Part shown: positions 1 to 7,934 of the stretch, one piece after another | Layout of the letters: the number at the start of each line of letters is the position of its first letter | Position numbering within the stretch: the stretch's first letter is position 1 | Source of the DNA: Gemmiger formicilis | Lineage (GTDB): Bacteria > Bacillota > Clostridia > Oscillospirales > Ruminococcaceae | Length of the DNA stretch: 53,776 bases | Assembly: GCF_016900095.1 (NCBI RefSeq) | Contig: NZ_JACJJP010000024.1 | Coordinates: 1-53,776 of the forward strand | Direction: 5' to 3' | Program-made: the position numbers and the translations under genes | Notes under the pieces: model-generated | The model's database searches: none | What the model was told of the DNA's origin: nothing | Seen by the model: the letters and a program-made list of their open reading frames with translations, nothing else

Positions 1-63
1 CTTGTTTTTTTGGAATTGATTAAAGTGTTTTTCCAAACACTGTAAGGTTCCACAAGTTTCAGG

Positions 64-80
64 TTTGTTCAATTTTCAAG
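64..80 (-). promoter_or_regulatory. rRNA leader motif (antitermination-type)
   Basis: Read leftward, the sequence is CTTGAAAATTGAACAAA. This closely matches the conserved 'TTGAAAACTGAACA' motif found in Firmicutes rRNA leaders and 16S-23S spacers. It lies about 35 bp downstream of the leftward promoter at 115-143. A small inverted repeat (GTGTTT / AAACAC, 25-40) follows and could be part of an rRNA processing stem. The assignment is by motif only, since no rRNA sequence is inside the window. Confidence 0.6.
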
Positions 81-114
81 GTCCTGCGCGCTGCCCTCGC
101 GGGACAGCTTAGTT

Positions 115-143
115 ATAATACCACTCTCAAAGAGTTTTGTCAA
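115..143 (-). promoter_or_regulatory. Strong leftward sigma-A promoter, probably of an rRNA operon
   Basis: On the minus strand a perfect -35 TTGACA (138-143) is followed by a 17-bp spacer and a -10 TATTAT (115-120). The spacer contains an inverted repeat ACTCT-CAA-AGAGT. Downstream comes the leader motif at 64-80. The promoter fires off the left edge, away from degV, so its gene is outside the window. Near-consensus boxes and the leader motif make an rRNA operon the best guess. Confidence 0.7.
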
Positions 144-221
144 CACTTTTTTCGAAGTTTTTTTCACTTTTTTTATCCGGGGTTTTTGGGGGTCTTTTCT
201 TACCTATTCTATATACAAAAA

Positions 222-260
222 GGCCCCGGACAGGGCAGAGCGTCTGCGCCGTCCGGGGCC
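222..260 (-). terminator. Intrinsic terminator of the DegV gene
   Basis: The 10-bp stem GGCCCCGGAC / GTCCGGGGCC is followed, reading leftward, by TTTTTG. It lies 15 bp past the DegV stop codon and insulates it from the leftward promoter at 115-143. Confidence 0.85.
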
Positions 261-274
261 GATGCCGTATACCA

Positions 275-1144
275 TTACCGCTTGCTGCCCACCCAGAACA
301 GCGCCACGGTGCCGGGGCCGCTGTGGGCACCGATGACCGGGCCGATGTCCCCGATGTGCAGATCCTTCACGCCCAGGGCCCGCAGCTTGTCCGCCACATA
401 GTCGCAGTCGGCCTTGCAGTCCCCGTGGCTCAGGAACACCGTGCCCCCGGTCACATCCAGGGCGGTGGCCTGGTAGTGCTTGACCAGGGCGTCCAGGCTG
501 GCGCGGCGGCCACGGACCTTCTCCATGGGGATCAGGTGGCCTTCGTCGTCCACGTGCAGCACCGGCTTGATGCCCAGCAGGGTGCCGGCCACGGCGGCGG
601 CGCCGCTGCAGCGCCCGCCCCGTTTGAGGAACATCAGATCATCCACCGTGAACCAGGCGCAGACGGTGGGGGCCAGCTTGCGGGCATAGTCGGCCGTCTC
701 GTCCAAAGAGGCGCCGCCCTTGGCGTAGTTGGCCACCAGATAGCTGAACAGCCCTTCGCCCATGCTGGCCTGCAGGGAATCCACCGTGAGGACGCGGCGG
801 CCGGGGAACTTTTCCATCAGTTCCTGGGCGGCCAGGTTGGACGCCTGGTAGGTGCCGGAAAGGCCGCTGGAGAAAGCCAGGTACAGAATATCCTGTCCCT
901 GTTCCAGCACGGGGGTGAAGGCGTCCTCAAAGTCGGCCAGGGTGACCTGGCTGGTGGTGGACATGCTGCCGTTGCGCAGCTTGTTGTAGAAATCCGAAAG
1001 GGGCATTTCCCGGCCGTCGGGGTAGTTGCGGTAGGTGGCGCCGTCCAGGGTGAAGGTCATGGGCAGCACCTGCAGGCCGGCCTGTTCGATCAGCGCCGGG
1101 GTCAGGTCTCCGGTGGAGTCGGTAAAGATCAGATAATTTGCCAT
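275..1144 (-). CDS. DegV family fatty-acid-binding protein
   Basis: A 289-aa protein that matches the DegV family from end to end. These proteins bind a fatty acid, and the family includes the FakB subunits that present fatty acids to the kinase FakA for phospholipid synthesis. Visible features are the N-terminal FTDSTGDL strand-loop, the STSQVT segment near residue 55 that sits at the lipid head group, the LAFSSGLSGTY motif near residue 90, and a C-terminal GPVIGAHSGPGTVALF loop. The start at 1144 is preceded by AAGGAGCG at good spacing; the same frame stays open further upstream but without a ribosome site. The gene has its own promoter and terminator. No fakA is visible here, so the partner kinase must be elsewhere. 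Confidence 0.9.
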   Translation of the reverse strand: MANYLIFTDSTGDLTPALIEQAGLQVLPMTFTLDGATYRNYPDGREMPLSDFYNKLRNGSMSTTSQVTLADFEDAFTPVLEQGQDILYLAFSSGLSGTYQASNLAAQELMEKFPGRRVLTVDSLQASMGEGLFSYLVANYAKGGASLDETADYARKLAPTVCAWFTVDDLMFLKRGGRCSGAAAVAGTLLGIKPVLHVDDEGHLIPMEKVRGRRASLDALVKHYQATALDVTGGTVFLSHGDCKADCDYVADKLRALGVKDLHIGDIGPVIGAHSGPGTVALFWVGSKR

Positions 1145-1204
1145 TGTCAGAACGCTCCTTATCAGTATCATCCGTCCCGTTGGAACGGTGGTTATCCATT
1201 GCTT

Positions 1205-1233
1205 ACTATACCACACATCCGCCCGGTTTGAAA
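1205..1233 (-). promoter_or_regulatory. Candidate promoter of the DegV gene
   Basis: Minus strand: an extended -10 TGG-TATAGT (hexamer 1205-1210) with a poor -35 TTTCAA at 17 bp (1228-1233). It is about 60 bp upstream of the DegV start codon and just past the YbaK terminator. Confidence 0.45.
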
Positions 1234-1257
1234 AGGCCCGGGCAACCGTACAGGCAG

Positions 1258-1288
1258 CAAAAACCCGGCAGACCGTATGCCCGCCGGG
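1258..1288 (-). terminator. Intrinsic terminator after the YbaK/EbsC gene
   Basis: Leftward stem CCCGGC / GCCGGG followed directly by TTTTTG. It lies 15 bp downstream of the deacylase stop codon. Confidence 0.7.
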
Positions 1289-1302
1289 AAGGTATTGCCG
1301 AA

Positions 1303-1788
1303 TCAGGATTCTTCGGGGCGCCAACCCTTGCCGATGTCCACCCAGCCGGCGAACTCCTGAGCCGCCCGTTCCAGTTCGGGAATGTGCAGCCGCACGGCGC
1401 TGTGGTCGGTGCCCGCCGCCGGATAGACGATGTCGAACCGGCGCAGGCTTTCGTCCAGGTAGACGGGCACCCCCGGCAGATGGTCGAAGGGGCACACCCC
1501 GCCCATGGGATGGCCCACCAGCTCCACCAGCTTGTCGGGGGGAATCATCACCGCCTTGGTGCCGAACTGGGCCTTGTACAGGCTGTTGTTGATCCTGGCG
1601 TCCCCCGCCAGCACCACCAGAATGGGCCCCGTCTTGGTCTGAAAGGCCATGGTCTTGGCGATGTGGGCTTCCTCGCAGCCCAGGTCGGCGGCCGCCTGGG
1701 CCACCGTACCGCTGCACTGGGCCAGGTCGATGGCCCGGTCCCCCAGGCCGAATTGTTCCAGATACTCCCGTACCTTTTCAAAAGACAT
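1303..1788 (-). CDS. YbaK/EbsC family aminoacyl-tRNA deacylase
   Basis: A 161-aa single-domain protein of the YbaK / prolyl-tRNA synthetase associated domain. Family members hydrolyse mischarged tRNAs such as Cys-tRNA(Pro). Supporting motifs are EAHIAKTM near residue 45 (the family 'IaKTl' lysine strand), LVVLAGDARIN near residue 64, and the central GHPMGGVCPF loop near residue 100. The length is typical of the free-standing family. The start at 1788 is supported by GGGGAG 8-10 nt upstream; an in-frame start at 1812 has no ribosome site. It follows the DUF5662 gene by 20 bp and is probably co-transcribed with it. The exact tRNA substrate cannot be read from the sequence. Confidence 0.88.
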   Translation of the reverse strand: MSFEKVREYLEQFGLGDRAIDLAQCSGTVAQAAADLGCEEAHIAKTMAFQTKTGPILVVLAGDARINNSLYKAQFGTKAVMIPPDKLVELVGHPMGGVCPFDHLPGVPVYLDESLRRFDIVYPAAGTDHSAVRLHIPELERAAQEFAGWVDIGKGWRPEES

Positions 1789-1808
1789 GGTTGCTCTCCC
1801 CTTTCTCG

Positions 1809-2348
1809 TCAACGGGCCTTGCCCAGCAGCTTGGTGCGCACATAGGCAAAGCAGGCGTCCTCCCCCTCATCCCGCAGGATGGTCAGGGCGGTTTCCAGCT
1901 GGGCCCGGCTGTCCGGGTGCATGACATAGTGGTCCTTGCTGCGCTCGTAATACTCCCAGGCCGTGGCGTTGGTGTACTTGTCGCCGGTATAGTTGCGGCT
2001 GGCGGCAATGCGGTCACAGATCATCTCGGCCACATACCGTTCCGGCATCCGCATCCCCGCCAGGGCGTAGGGGCCCTTGGGGGAATAGTCGATCCAGTAT
2101 TCCAGGTGGTGCTTGTTCCGGCCCTTGTGGTGCAGCCAGGCGGCGCTGTAGCCTTCGGCCTTACGCTGGGCGTTGTTGGGGCTGCAGCTGCCCTGCCAGT
2201 ATTTGGCCCCGGCCAGAAATTCCACCGGGGACAGCTTGCTCAGGTCATGGAGCAGGCCCTGGCGGTACAATCCGCAGCGGAAGCAATACCGCATGACCAG
2301 CATTTTGTGGTGGTGAATGGTTTTATAGTGCTTGATGGGGTGCCACAC
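1809..2348 (-). CDS. DUF5662 family protein
   Basis: A 179-aa protein of unknown function that resembles the DUF5662 family of Firmicutes and their phages. It is rich in histidine and tyrosine. Recognisable stretches are HKMLVMRYCFRCGLYRQGLLH, the aspartate-containing HDLSKLSP that follows it, and HHKGRNKHHLEYWIDY. The clustered histidines and acidic residues suggest metal binding, as in HD-type hydrolases, but this is inference. The start is a GTG at 2348 preceded by AGGAGG at 9 nt; the longer open frame to 2648 runs antisense into the EamA gene and has no support. It is the first gene of a likely two-gene unit with the YbaK-like gene. Confidence 0.75.
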   Translation of the reverse strand: MWHPIKHYKTIHHHKMLVMRYCFRCGLYRQGLLHDLSKLSPVEFLAGAKYWQGSCSPNNAQRKAEGYSAAWLHHKGRNKHHLEYWIDYSPKGPYALAGMRMPERYVAEMICDRIAASRNYTGDKYTNATAWEYYERSKDHYVMHPDSRAQLETALTILRDEGEDACFAYVRTKLLGKAR

Positions 2349-2418
2349 GGGCCGCCGCCTCCTTTTCCCCGCCGGGCGGGGGAGTCTTTCTTGATTGTAC
2401 ACGAAAACCCGGACTTTG

Positions 2419-2444
2419 AAAAGCCCCGCCGGGGGCGGGGCTTT
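2419..2444 (-). terminator. Intrinsic terminator of the EamA transporter gene
   Basis: The 11-bp stem AAAGCCCCGCC / GGCGGGGCTTT has a 3-nt loop and is followed leftward by TTCAAAG. It begins 5 bp beyond the transporter stop. Confidence 0.8.
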
Positions 2445-2449
2445 CGCTT

Positions 2450-3427
2450 TCAGGAACGGGATGCCGGTTGGGCCGCCGTCTTGGCCTGGGAAGCTTCGGC
2501 GGTTTTTTCGGCGGCCGGTTTGCGGCCGGGCAGCTGTGCCCCCACGATGGCCGCAAACATCAGGCAGCAGCCCAGGGTCTCCACGGGGGTCAGGGTCTGG
2601 TGCAGCACCACCCATCCGGCCAGGGCGCTGAAGACGCTTTCCAGGCACATGGCCAGGCTGGCGATGGTGGGGTCCAGGTTCTGCTGGCCCAGAATCTGCA
2701 GGGTATAGCCCACCCCGCTGGACAGGATGCCGCAGTACAGGATGGACACCGCCGCCCCGGCCAGCTGGGCGGGGGTGGGGTTTTCAAACAGGAACATGAA
2801 CAGGGTGGAGAGCACCGCCGTCATGAGGAATTCCGCAAAGCTCAGCTGCACCCCGTCCAGCTGAGGGCCGAAGTGGTCCACCAGCATGATCTGGAAGCTG
2901 AACAGCAGGGCGCAGAGCAGCAGCTGCCATTCGCCCCCGGTGAGGGTGAGGGCATCCCGCCCGGCCATGCACAGCAGGTACAGCCCCACCACGCTGACGG
3001 CCACACAGACCCACAGCTTGGCGCCGGGGCGGCGGCCGGCGAACAGGCCCAGCACCGGCACGATGACCACGTACAGGGCGGTGAGGAACCCGGCCTTGGC
3101 GGTGCTGGTGGTGCCCACGCCCATCTGCTGGGCGGCGGAGGCGGCGAACAGGGCGATGCCGCACAGCGCCCCGCCCAGCACCAGGGTTTTGGGCTTGATC
3201 CAGAAGGGCAGGCGGCTGCCCTGTTTCTGCCGGGTCTTGTGGCGCACAAAAATCAGGCCCAGCAGAAAGGCGCAGGCCAGCCAGCTGCGGGCCGCCAGAA
3301 AGGTGTAGGCGCCCACATAGCCGCTGCCCACGCTCTGGGCCACAAACGCCACGCCCCAGATCAGGGCGCCCAGCACCAGCAACAGGGTGTTGCGCAGCTG
3401 GGTACGGTCAAGGGTGGGATGATGCAT
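2450..3427 (-). CDS. DMT superfamily (EamA) transporter
   Basis: A 325-aa integral membrane protein with about ten hydrophobic segments arranged as two EamA repeats of five helices. The first begins with LLLVLGALIWGVAFVAQ near residue 14, a typical EamA opening; the second starts around residue 190. Family members export amino acids, metabolites or drugs, and the substrate cannot be predicted. The C-terminal tail (about residues 300-325) is hydrophilic and rich in Ala, Lys and Glu. The start at 3427 follows AGGAGG at 10 nt; the frame extending to 3556 crosses a repeat element and is not coding. A degenerate A repeat (3470-3611) lies in its leader region. Confidence 0.9.
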   Translation of the reverse strand: MHHPTLDRTQLRNTLLLVLGALIWGVAFVAQSVGSGYVGAYTFLAARSWLACAFLLGLIFVRHKTRQKQGSRLPFWIKPKTLVLGGALCGIALFAASAAQQMGVGTTSTAKAGFLTALYVVIVPVLGLFAGRRPGAKLWVCVAVSVVGLYLLCMAGRDALTLTGGEWQLLLCALLFSFQIMLVDHFGPQLDGVQLSFAEFLMTAVLSTLFMFLFENPTPAQLAGAAVSILYCGILSSGVGYTLQILGQQNLDPTIASLAMCLESVFSALAGWVVLHQTLTPVETLGCCLMFAAIVGAQLPGRKPAAEKTAEASQAKTAAQPASRS

Positions 3428-3469
3428 GGGTGTGATTCCTCCTGTTCGTTTGGGGAAGGTAGATGCAGA

Positions 3470-3611
3470 GCCTCCCCTGTGCAAGGGAAGTCGGGGCACA
3501 GCCCCGGAAGGGTTGTGGAGTTTGCCGTATTTGCCGTTCGCGGGCAACAACAGCAAGTTTCCAACCCCTCAGCCGCCTTCGGCGCCAGCTCTCCTTACAC
3601 CGGGGAGCCTT
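3470..3611 (+). repeat. Degenerate A-type hetero-palindromic repeat
   Basis: The element keeps both ends of the A family (CCTCCCCTGTGCAAGGGA on the left, TCCTTACACCGGGGAGCC on the right) and the inner GGGTTG / CCAACCCCTCAG arms. Several stem positions are mutated, so it looks like an old copy. It lies about 40 bp upstream of the EamA start codon. Confidence 0.75.
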
Positions 3612-3642
3612 TTGGGTTTATGCTTCCCGGGGGGCAAAAAAA

Positions 3643-3666
3643 GGAGCCGGCCCGGGGGCCGGTCTC
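3643..3666 (-). terminator. Intrinsic terminator of the lipoprotein gene
   Basis: Leftward stem GAGACCGGCC / GGGCCGGCTCC followed by TTTTTTTG. It lies 8 bp beyond the lipoprotein stop codon. Confidence 0.85.
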
Positions 3667-3673
3667 TTTGCCG

Positions 3674-4282
3674 TTAGGCGTCTTCGTTTTCCACGGTGGT
3701 CATTTCCTCGCTGCCCACACCGGTCACGGTCATGGCGCCGGTGATGTAGTAGCTGCTGGAATCATAGCTGATATACACCTTGTACATCTTGCCGGGGGTC
3801 AGGCCGGAGATGGTGGCGGTGGAGCACTCGCCGCCGGTGGCAAAGTAGACGGTGGTGCCCTGCACGTAGCTGGTCTGGGTGCGGTCATCGGACAGTTCCC
3901 AGATGGCGGCCTTGAACTCGTTGATGGTGGCGGAATCGGTGGTGGCGTAGGCGGTGACGGTGACGCTGTCACCACCGGCCACGAAATAGTCGGTGCTGCG
4001 GTTGGCAATGCCGTTGAAGGCGATGTACAGGGTGTCGCCGTGGACTTCGTTCACAAAGCGGCCTGTGGTCTCCATGCCGTCGGGGAAGGTGATGCTGCCG
4101 CCGGCTTCGGCCTTCTTTTCGGGGGCTTCGTCCTCGTCACCGGCATCGGCATCCCGGAACCCCAGCACGGTGGCGGTGGTCAGGATGGCGTTGGACAGCA
4201 TTTCCTTGGGGCTGCAGGCGGTCAGGGTCAGGGCCATGACCCCGGCCATTGCCAGTGCGGCCAAACGTTTTTTCAGGCTCAT
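3674..4282 (-). CDS. Predicted lipoprotein of unknown function
   Basis: A 202-aa secreted protein. The N-terminus has two lysines and an arginine, a hydrophobic stretch, and a lipobox LTAC with Cys23, so it should be lipid-anchored to the outer face of the membrane. An acidic, low-complexity linker (about residues 46-62) leads to a Thr- and Ser-rich beta-type domain. The end of that domain (ISGLTPGKMYKVYIS) resembles a fibronectin type III or other Ig-like fold. No catalytic motif is evident. The start follows GGAGGG at 9 nt. The gene stands alone between a terminator and a repeat-filled region, so its neighbours give no clue to function. Confidence 0.7.
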   Translation of the reverse strand: MSLKKRLAALAMAGVMALTLTACSPKEMLSNAILTTATVLGFRDADAGDEDEAPEKKAEAGGSITFPDGMETTGRFVNEVHGDTLYIAFNGIANRSTDYFVAGGDSVTVTAYATTDSATINEFKAAIWELSDDRTQTSYVQGTTVYFATGGECSTATISGLTPGKMYKVYISYDSSSYYITGAMTVTGVGSEEMTTVENEDA

Positions 4283-4432
4283 ATTGCATACCCTCCAGGG
4301 GAAACTTCGTGTGGTGTGCGGCGGCGGGATACACCCCCGCAGTTTGAAAATCTTTGTTTATTATACCCGATTTTCCACGCCGGTACAAGGGGCCGGGGAA
4401 AATTCACATGTAAACAGTGGGCAGGCGGGAAA

Positions 4433-4520
4433 GCCTCCCCTGTGCAAGGGGAGGTGCCGCTTCTTTCCCTCATGCCTCCCCTGTGTAAGGGGAGGTGCCG
4501 CGCAGCGGCGGTGGGGTTGT
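4433..4520 (+). repeat. Two successive A-repeat left arms (fragments)
   Basis: Two copies of the A left arm follow each other, each with CTCCCCTGTG(C/T)AAGGGGAG and GTGCCGC; only the second continues into the inner stem and GGGGTTG. No right arm follows. They look like a partial tandem duplication with loss of the rest of the element. The flanks (4300-4430 and 4521-4675) contain no gene. Confidence 0.75.
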
Positions 4521-4677
4521 TTTGCTGCCGGCTTCTGGGGGGGAACGACAGATGCCGTTGGGTCTCTTCTTTTTGGTTTGGCAGGTTGGAGGCTGCCGGG
4601 GGGACGGCTGGCAGCCGGAGTGTCCTTTCTTTTTTTCTGTCGGCATCCTGCCGGGCGGACGGCTGCCGGCTGTTGAG

Positions 4678-4983
4678 TCCTTCCTTTTGTGACCAAAAGG
4701 AAGCGAAAAGTCCCACCGTTTCGACGCGGTGGACGCCGACCAGGGCTGCGGCCCTGGACCCGGAGATGCGGCCACCTTACGACGGCCTACTCAGGTCCTG
4801 GGGGACCTGAGCAAGGAATGGATTTAGAAATCCTTGCGGGGGAGCCTCCCCTGTGTAAGGGGAGGTGCCGCGCAGCGGCGGTGGGGTTGGAAACCATGCC
4901 TGATTTCCCGTTACCGGGTAATGCCGTCAAGTCTCCAACCCCTCAGTCGCCTTCGGCGCCAGCTCCCCTTGCACAGGGGAGCC
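4678..4983 (+). repeat. Composite repeat locus: B(+) then A(+), right B missing
   Basis: B copy at 4678-4817 with its hairpins in order: CTTCC..GGAAG, CCACCG..CGGTGG, CCAGGGC..GCCCTGG, CTCAGGTCC..GGACCTGAG. A copy at 4843-4983 with R-type left arm and S-type right arm. The expected inverted right-hand B is absent; only diverged traces (for example AAAAGGTGGCCGCACTCC near 5004) remain before the hairpins at 5050. No gene is present between 4283 and 5175. Confidence 0.8.
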
Positions 4984-5049
4984 ATTACCAGCTGCTGCCG
5001 GGAAAAGGTGGCCGCACTCCAACGGGGCAAGGTTTCTCACCCAACCATT

Positions 5050-5134
5050 GGCCGCTTTTCGCGGCCGCCCCGTTTCGGAAACAACGCTGCGCGTTGCTTT
5101 TTTGCCCGGGCGGCATAGCCGCCCGGGCAAAAAA
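5050..5134. repeat. Run of perfect inverted repeats beside the uxuA terminator
   Basis: Three hairpins follow each other. The first is GGCCGC / GCGGCC with loop TTTTC (5050-5066). The second is CAACGC / GCGTTG followed by TTTTTT, terminator-like on the plus strand (5082-5103). The third is a 17-bp perfect stem with a 3-nt ATA loop (5098-5134), built from TTTTTTGCCCGGGCGGC and its complement. The third shares its T run with the second and abuts the uxuA terminator. Confidence 0.8.
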
Positions 5135-5136
5135 AA

Positions 5137-5159
5137 GCCCGCACCGGGCAGGTGCGGGC
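5137..5159 (-). terminator. Intrinsic terminator of the uxuBA operon
   Basis: Leftward stem GCCCGCACC / GGTGCGGGC with a 5-nt loop, followed by TTTTTTTT. It starts 17 bp past the uxuA stop codon. Confidence 0.9.
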
Positions 5160-5175
5160 CAAAAACAAAGGTGTT

Positions 5176-6273
5176 TTACTTCTTCTTTTCCTCGTCCAGA
5201 CGGTCGAGCAGGTCCCAGACGCCCAGCATATACTGGATGCCCAGGGCACGGTCGTACTTGCCGTAGCCGGGGCGGCAGTTGCCGGGGCCTTCCTCCCACA
5301 GCTGACGGCCGTGGTCGGGGCGGATATACCCCTCAAAGCCGCAGTCATGGTAGGCGCGCAGGATCTCGATGATGCCGGTCTCGCCGCAGCAGTCGCGGTG
5401 AGCAGCCTCAGAGAAGTCGCCGTTGGGGAAGTGGTGGATGTTGCGGATGTGGGCGAAAGCGATGCGGTCGCAATGCTTGCGCACGATATCGGCAACGTTG
5501 TTGTTGGGGTTGGCGTTCAGGCTGCCGGAGCACAGCGTCAGGCAGTTGTACGGATCGTCCACCATGGTCAGGAAGCGCTGGATGCTCTCCTCGTCCACCA
5601 TCAGGCGGGGCAGGCCGAAGATATCCCATGGCGGATCGTCCATGTGAATGGCCATCTTGATGTCGCATTCGCGGCAGGTGGGCATGATGGCTTCCAGGAA
5701 GTACTTCAGGTTCTCCCACAGCTTTTCCTTGGTGACGGGGGCATAGGCCTTGAACAGCTCGTCCAGCTTGGCCATGCGCTCCGGCTCCCAGCCGGGGAAG
5801 GTCATGTTGTACTTCTCGGTGAAGTTCAGGATATACTCGGCCATGGCCTTGTAGTCGTCCTGGATCATGTCCTTCTGGTAGAACAGGGCGGTGGAGCCGT
5901 CGCCCACCGGGTGGAACAGGTCGGTGCGGGTCCAGTCGAAGATGGGCATGAAGTTGTAGCAGATGACCTTCACGCCGAACTGGGACAGGTTGCGGATGCA
6001 CTGCTTGTATTTCTCGATGAGCTGGTCACGGGTGGGCAGACCGATCTTGATGTCGTCGTGCACGTTCACAGACTCCACCACATCGGCGTTGAAGCCGGCG
6101 GCCTCGATCTGGTCCACGACCTTCTTGATCTCGTCCACTTCCCAGATCTCGCCGGGCATCTTGTCATGCAGGGCCCAGACGATGGTGGAAACGCCGGGAA
6201 TCTGTTTGATGTCGCCCAGGGTGATGGGGTCGTTGCCCTCACCGTACCAGCGCCATCCCATTTGCATAGGCAT
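5176..6273 (-). CDS. uxuA: Mannonate dehydratase UxuA
   Basis: A 365-aa cytoplasmic enzyme that dehydrates D-mannonate to 2-keto-3-deoxy-D-gluconate in the hexuronate pathway. The sequence fits UxuA along its full length: N-terminal MGWRWYGEGNDPITL, FGVKVICYNFMPIFDWTRTDL in the barrel, the metal-site region MAIHMDDPPW near residue 210, LCSGSLN near residue 250, the histidine-rich HIRNIHHFPNGDF, and GYIRPDHGR near the end, all characteristic of this Mn2+/Fe2+ TIM-barrel enzyme. The start at 6273 has GGAGGAC at 6-8 nt. It lies 47 bp behind uxuB in the same operon, so one transcript encodes two consecutive steps. Its length matches bacterial relatives. Confidence 0.97.
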   Translation of the reverse strand: MPMQMGWRWYGEGNDPITLGDIKQIPGVSTIVWALHDKMPGEIWEVDEIKKVVDQIEAAGFNADVVESVNVHDDIKIGLPTRDQLIEKYKQCIRNLSQFGVKVICYNFMPIFDWTRTDLFHPVGDGSTALFYQKDMIQDDYKAMAEYILNFTEKYNMTFPGWEPERMAKLDELFKAYAPVTKEKLWENLKYFLEAIMPTCRECDIKMAIHMDDPPWDIFGLPRLMVDEESIQRFLTMVDDPYNCLTLCSGSLNANPNNNVADIVRKHCDRIAFAHIRNIHHFPNGDFSEAAHRDCCGETGIIEILRAYHDCGFEGYIRPDHGRQLWEEGPGNCRPGYGKYDRALGIQYMLGVWDLLDRLDEEKKK

Positions 6274-6320
6274 AGGTTGTCCTCCTTTATATTGGGTTCA
6301 CGCCCGCGGGGGGCGAAGGA

Positions 6321-7934
6321 TTACTGCAGAGCTTCGTGCAGGGTCTTGCGCACGGCGCCGGGGCCGGCCAGTTCCGCCACGAAGAACTTTTCGATCTTGT
6401 CGGCCAGCACGGTCTGGGTCAGATCGGTGCCGAAGATGGAAGCGTTGCTCAGGATGCCCTTCAGCTGACCGTTGTAGGTTTCGGGCTTGCCCACCTCGAT
6501 GCCGGCGAGCTTGGCCTGCAGGTCATCCTTCAGCGGGTCGGCAGAAACTTCGAAAGCCTTGCCTTCGTCGTCCACAGCCAGCAGGTAACGCAGCCAGCCG
6601 GCCAGGGCCAGAGGAATGGAAACCAGGGTGTTCAGGTCGCGGCCTTCGGCGATATAGCTCTTGATGGTCTCACCGAAGCGGATGCCCACCTTCTGGGAAG
6701 TATCGGTGGCGATACGCTGGGGAGCGTCGGGCATGAAGGGGTTGGGCAGACGCTGCTCCACCACCTCGTCGATGAAGGCCTTGGGGTCCAGGATGCCGGG
6801 GTTGACCACCACGGGCAGACCTTCCTGGTAGCCCAGGCGCTTGATCAGGGCCACGATGTCGGCGTCCTTCATCTCGTCGCAGATCAGGGTGTAGCCCAGC
6901 ATGCAGCCGTAGACGCTCATGGCGGTGTGCAGGGGGTTCAGGCAGGTGGTGACCTTCATGCGCTCGGTCTTGTTGACGGTGTCGCGGTCGGTCATATACA
7001 CGCCGGCCTTTTCCAGGGCGGGACGGCCGTTGGGGAACTTGTCCTCAATGACCAGGTACTGCGGGCGCTCGGCGTTGACGAAGGCCGCAATGAAGGTGTT
7101 CTTGGAAGTGACGATGGGAGCCATGCCCTCGATGCCGTCCTTGGCCAGGGATTCCTCCACGATCTTGTGGGGGCGCGGGGTGATCTTGTCGATCATGGAC
7201 CAGGGGAAGGTGATCTTGGTTTCATCGGTCAGGTAGTCGATGAAGTCCTGGCCCACGTAGCCCTTCTCGGCCCAGGCCTTGGCCACGGTCATGACGCTGG
7301 ACTGCAGCTTTTCGCCGTTGTGAGAGCAGTTGTCCATGCTGACCACGGCCAGAGGATACTTGCCGGCGTTGAAACGCTCGAACAGCAGGGCGGCCACCAT
7401 GCTCATGGCATGGCGGGCATGGTCGGGGCCTTCGTCGATGTCGGCCTGGACAACGGGCATCAGGCTGCCGTCCGGACGGTACAGGGCGTAGCCCTTCTCG
7501 GTGATGGTGAAGGAGATCATCTGCAGACCGGGATCGGTGAAGATTTCCTTGAAGCGGGCCATCATGGCGGCGTCGGCGGAGTTGGCGCGCAGACCTTCGG
7601 CCACGGAACCGATGATCTCACGGCTGGTGGTGCCGTCGGGGTTCAGGGTGACGTTCATGGTCAGGCAGTCGTAAGGGGTGTAGATCTTGTCGATGATGTC
7701 GTAATCGAAGGTGTCGGCGGCGATGATGCCCTTGTCGGCCAGGCCCTCGTTCAGCAGGCGCTGCTGCAAAGCGGCCACAAAGCCGCGGAAGATGTTGCCG
7801 GCGCCGAAGTGGACCCAGATGGGATGGGCTTTGGTGGCGGCGGAAACGGCCTCGTGGTCAAAAGCGGGCAGCTTGACGCCCAGGGCTTCCCATTCAGCCT
7901 TCTGGTTTTTGATGGATGCAGCGTTCATTTGCAT
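6321..7934 (-). CDS. uxuB: Fructuronate reductase / mannitol dehydrogenase family protein (UxuB)
   Basis: A 537-aa NAD-dependent long-chain dehydrogenase of the mannitol dehydrogenase family. It probably reduces D-fructuronate to D-mannonate, the substrate of the adjacent UxuA. The N-terminal Rossmann region contains HFGAGNIFRGF near residue 45, followed by TFDYDII. The catalytic region has MKVTTCLNPLHTAMS near residue 330, with the family K-x4-N-x2-H arrangement, and PFMPDAPQRIATDTSQKV follows. The start at 7934 has AGGAG 11 nt upstream; a nearer ATG at 7928 is less well spaced, and an upstream GTG at 7946 overlaps the ribosome site. Related enzymes act on mannitol or altronate; the uxuA linkage favours fructuronate. 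Confidence 0.93.
   Translation of the reverse strand: MQMNAASIKNQKAEWEALGVKLPAFDHEAVSAATKAHPIWVHFGAGNIFRGFVAALQQRLLNEGLADKGIIAADTFDYDIIDKIYTPYDCLTMNVTLNPDGTTSREIIGSVAEGLRANSADAAMMARFKEIFTDPGLQMISFTITEKGYALYRPDGSLMPVVQADIDEGPDHARHAMSMVAALLFERFNAGKYPLAVVSMDNCSHNGEKLQSSVMTVAKAWAEKGYVGQDFIDYLTDETKITFPWSMIDKITPRPHKIVEESLAKDGIEGMAPIVTSKNTFIAAFVNAERPQYLVIEDKFPNGRPALEKAGVYMTDRDTVNKTERMKVTTCLNPLHTAMSVYGCMLGYTLICDEMKDADIVALIKRLGYQEGLPVVVNPGILDPKAFIDEVVEQRLPNPFMPDAPQRIATDTSQKVGIRFGETIKSYIAEGRDLNTLVSIPLALAGWLRYLLAVDDEGKAFEVSADPLKDDLQAKLAGIEVGKPETYNGQLKGILSNASIFGTDLTQTVLADKIEKFFVAELAGPGAVRKTLHEALQ

Noticed and set aside
4470-5118. Several short arginine- and proline-rich open frames in the repeat regions (also near 8025, 13250, 22526, 29264, 45429, 51245)
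   Set aside because: They are translations of the A and B repeats. Similar peptides recur because the DNA repeats recur, they shift frame between copies, and they lack ribosome sites.
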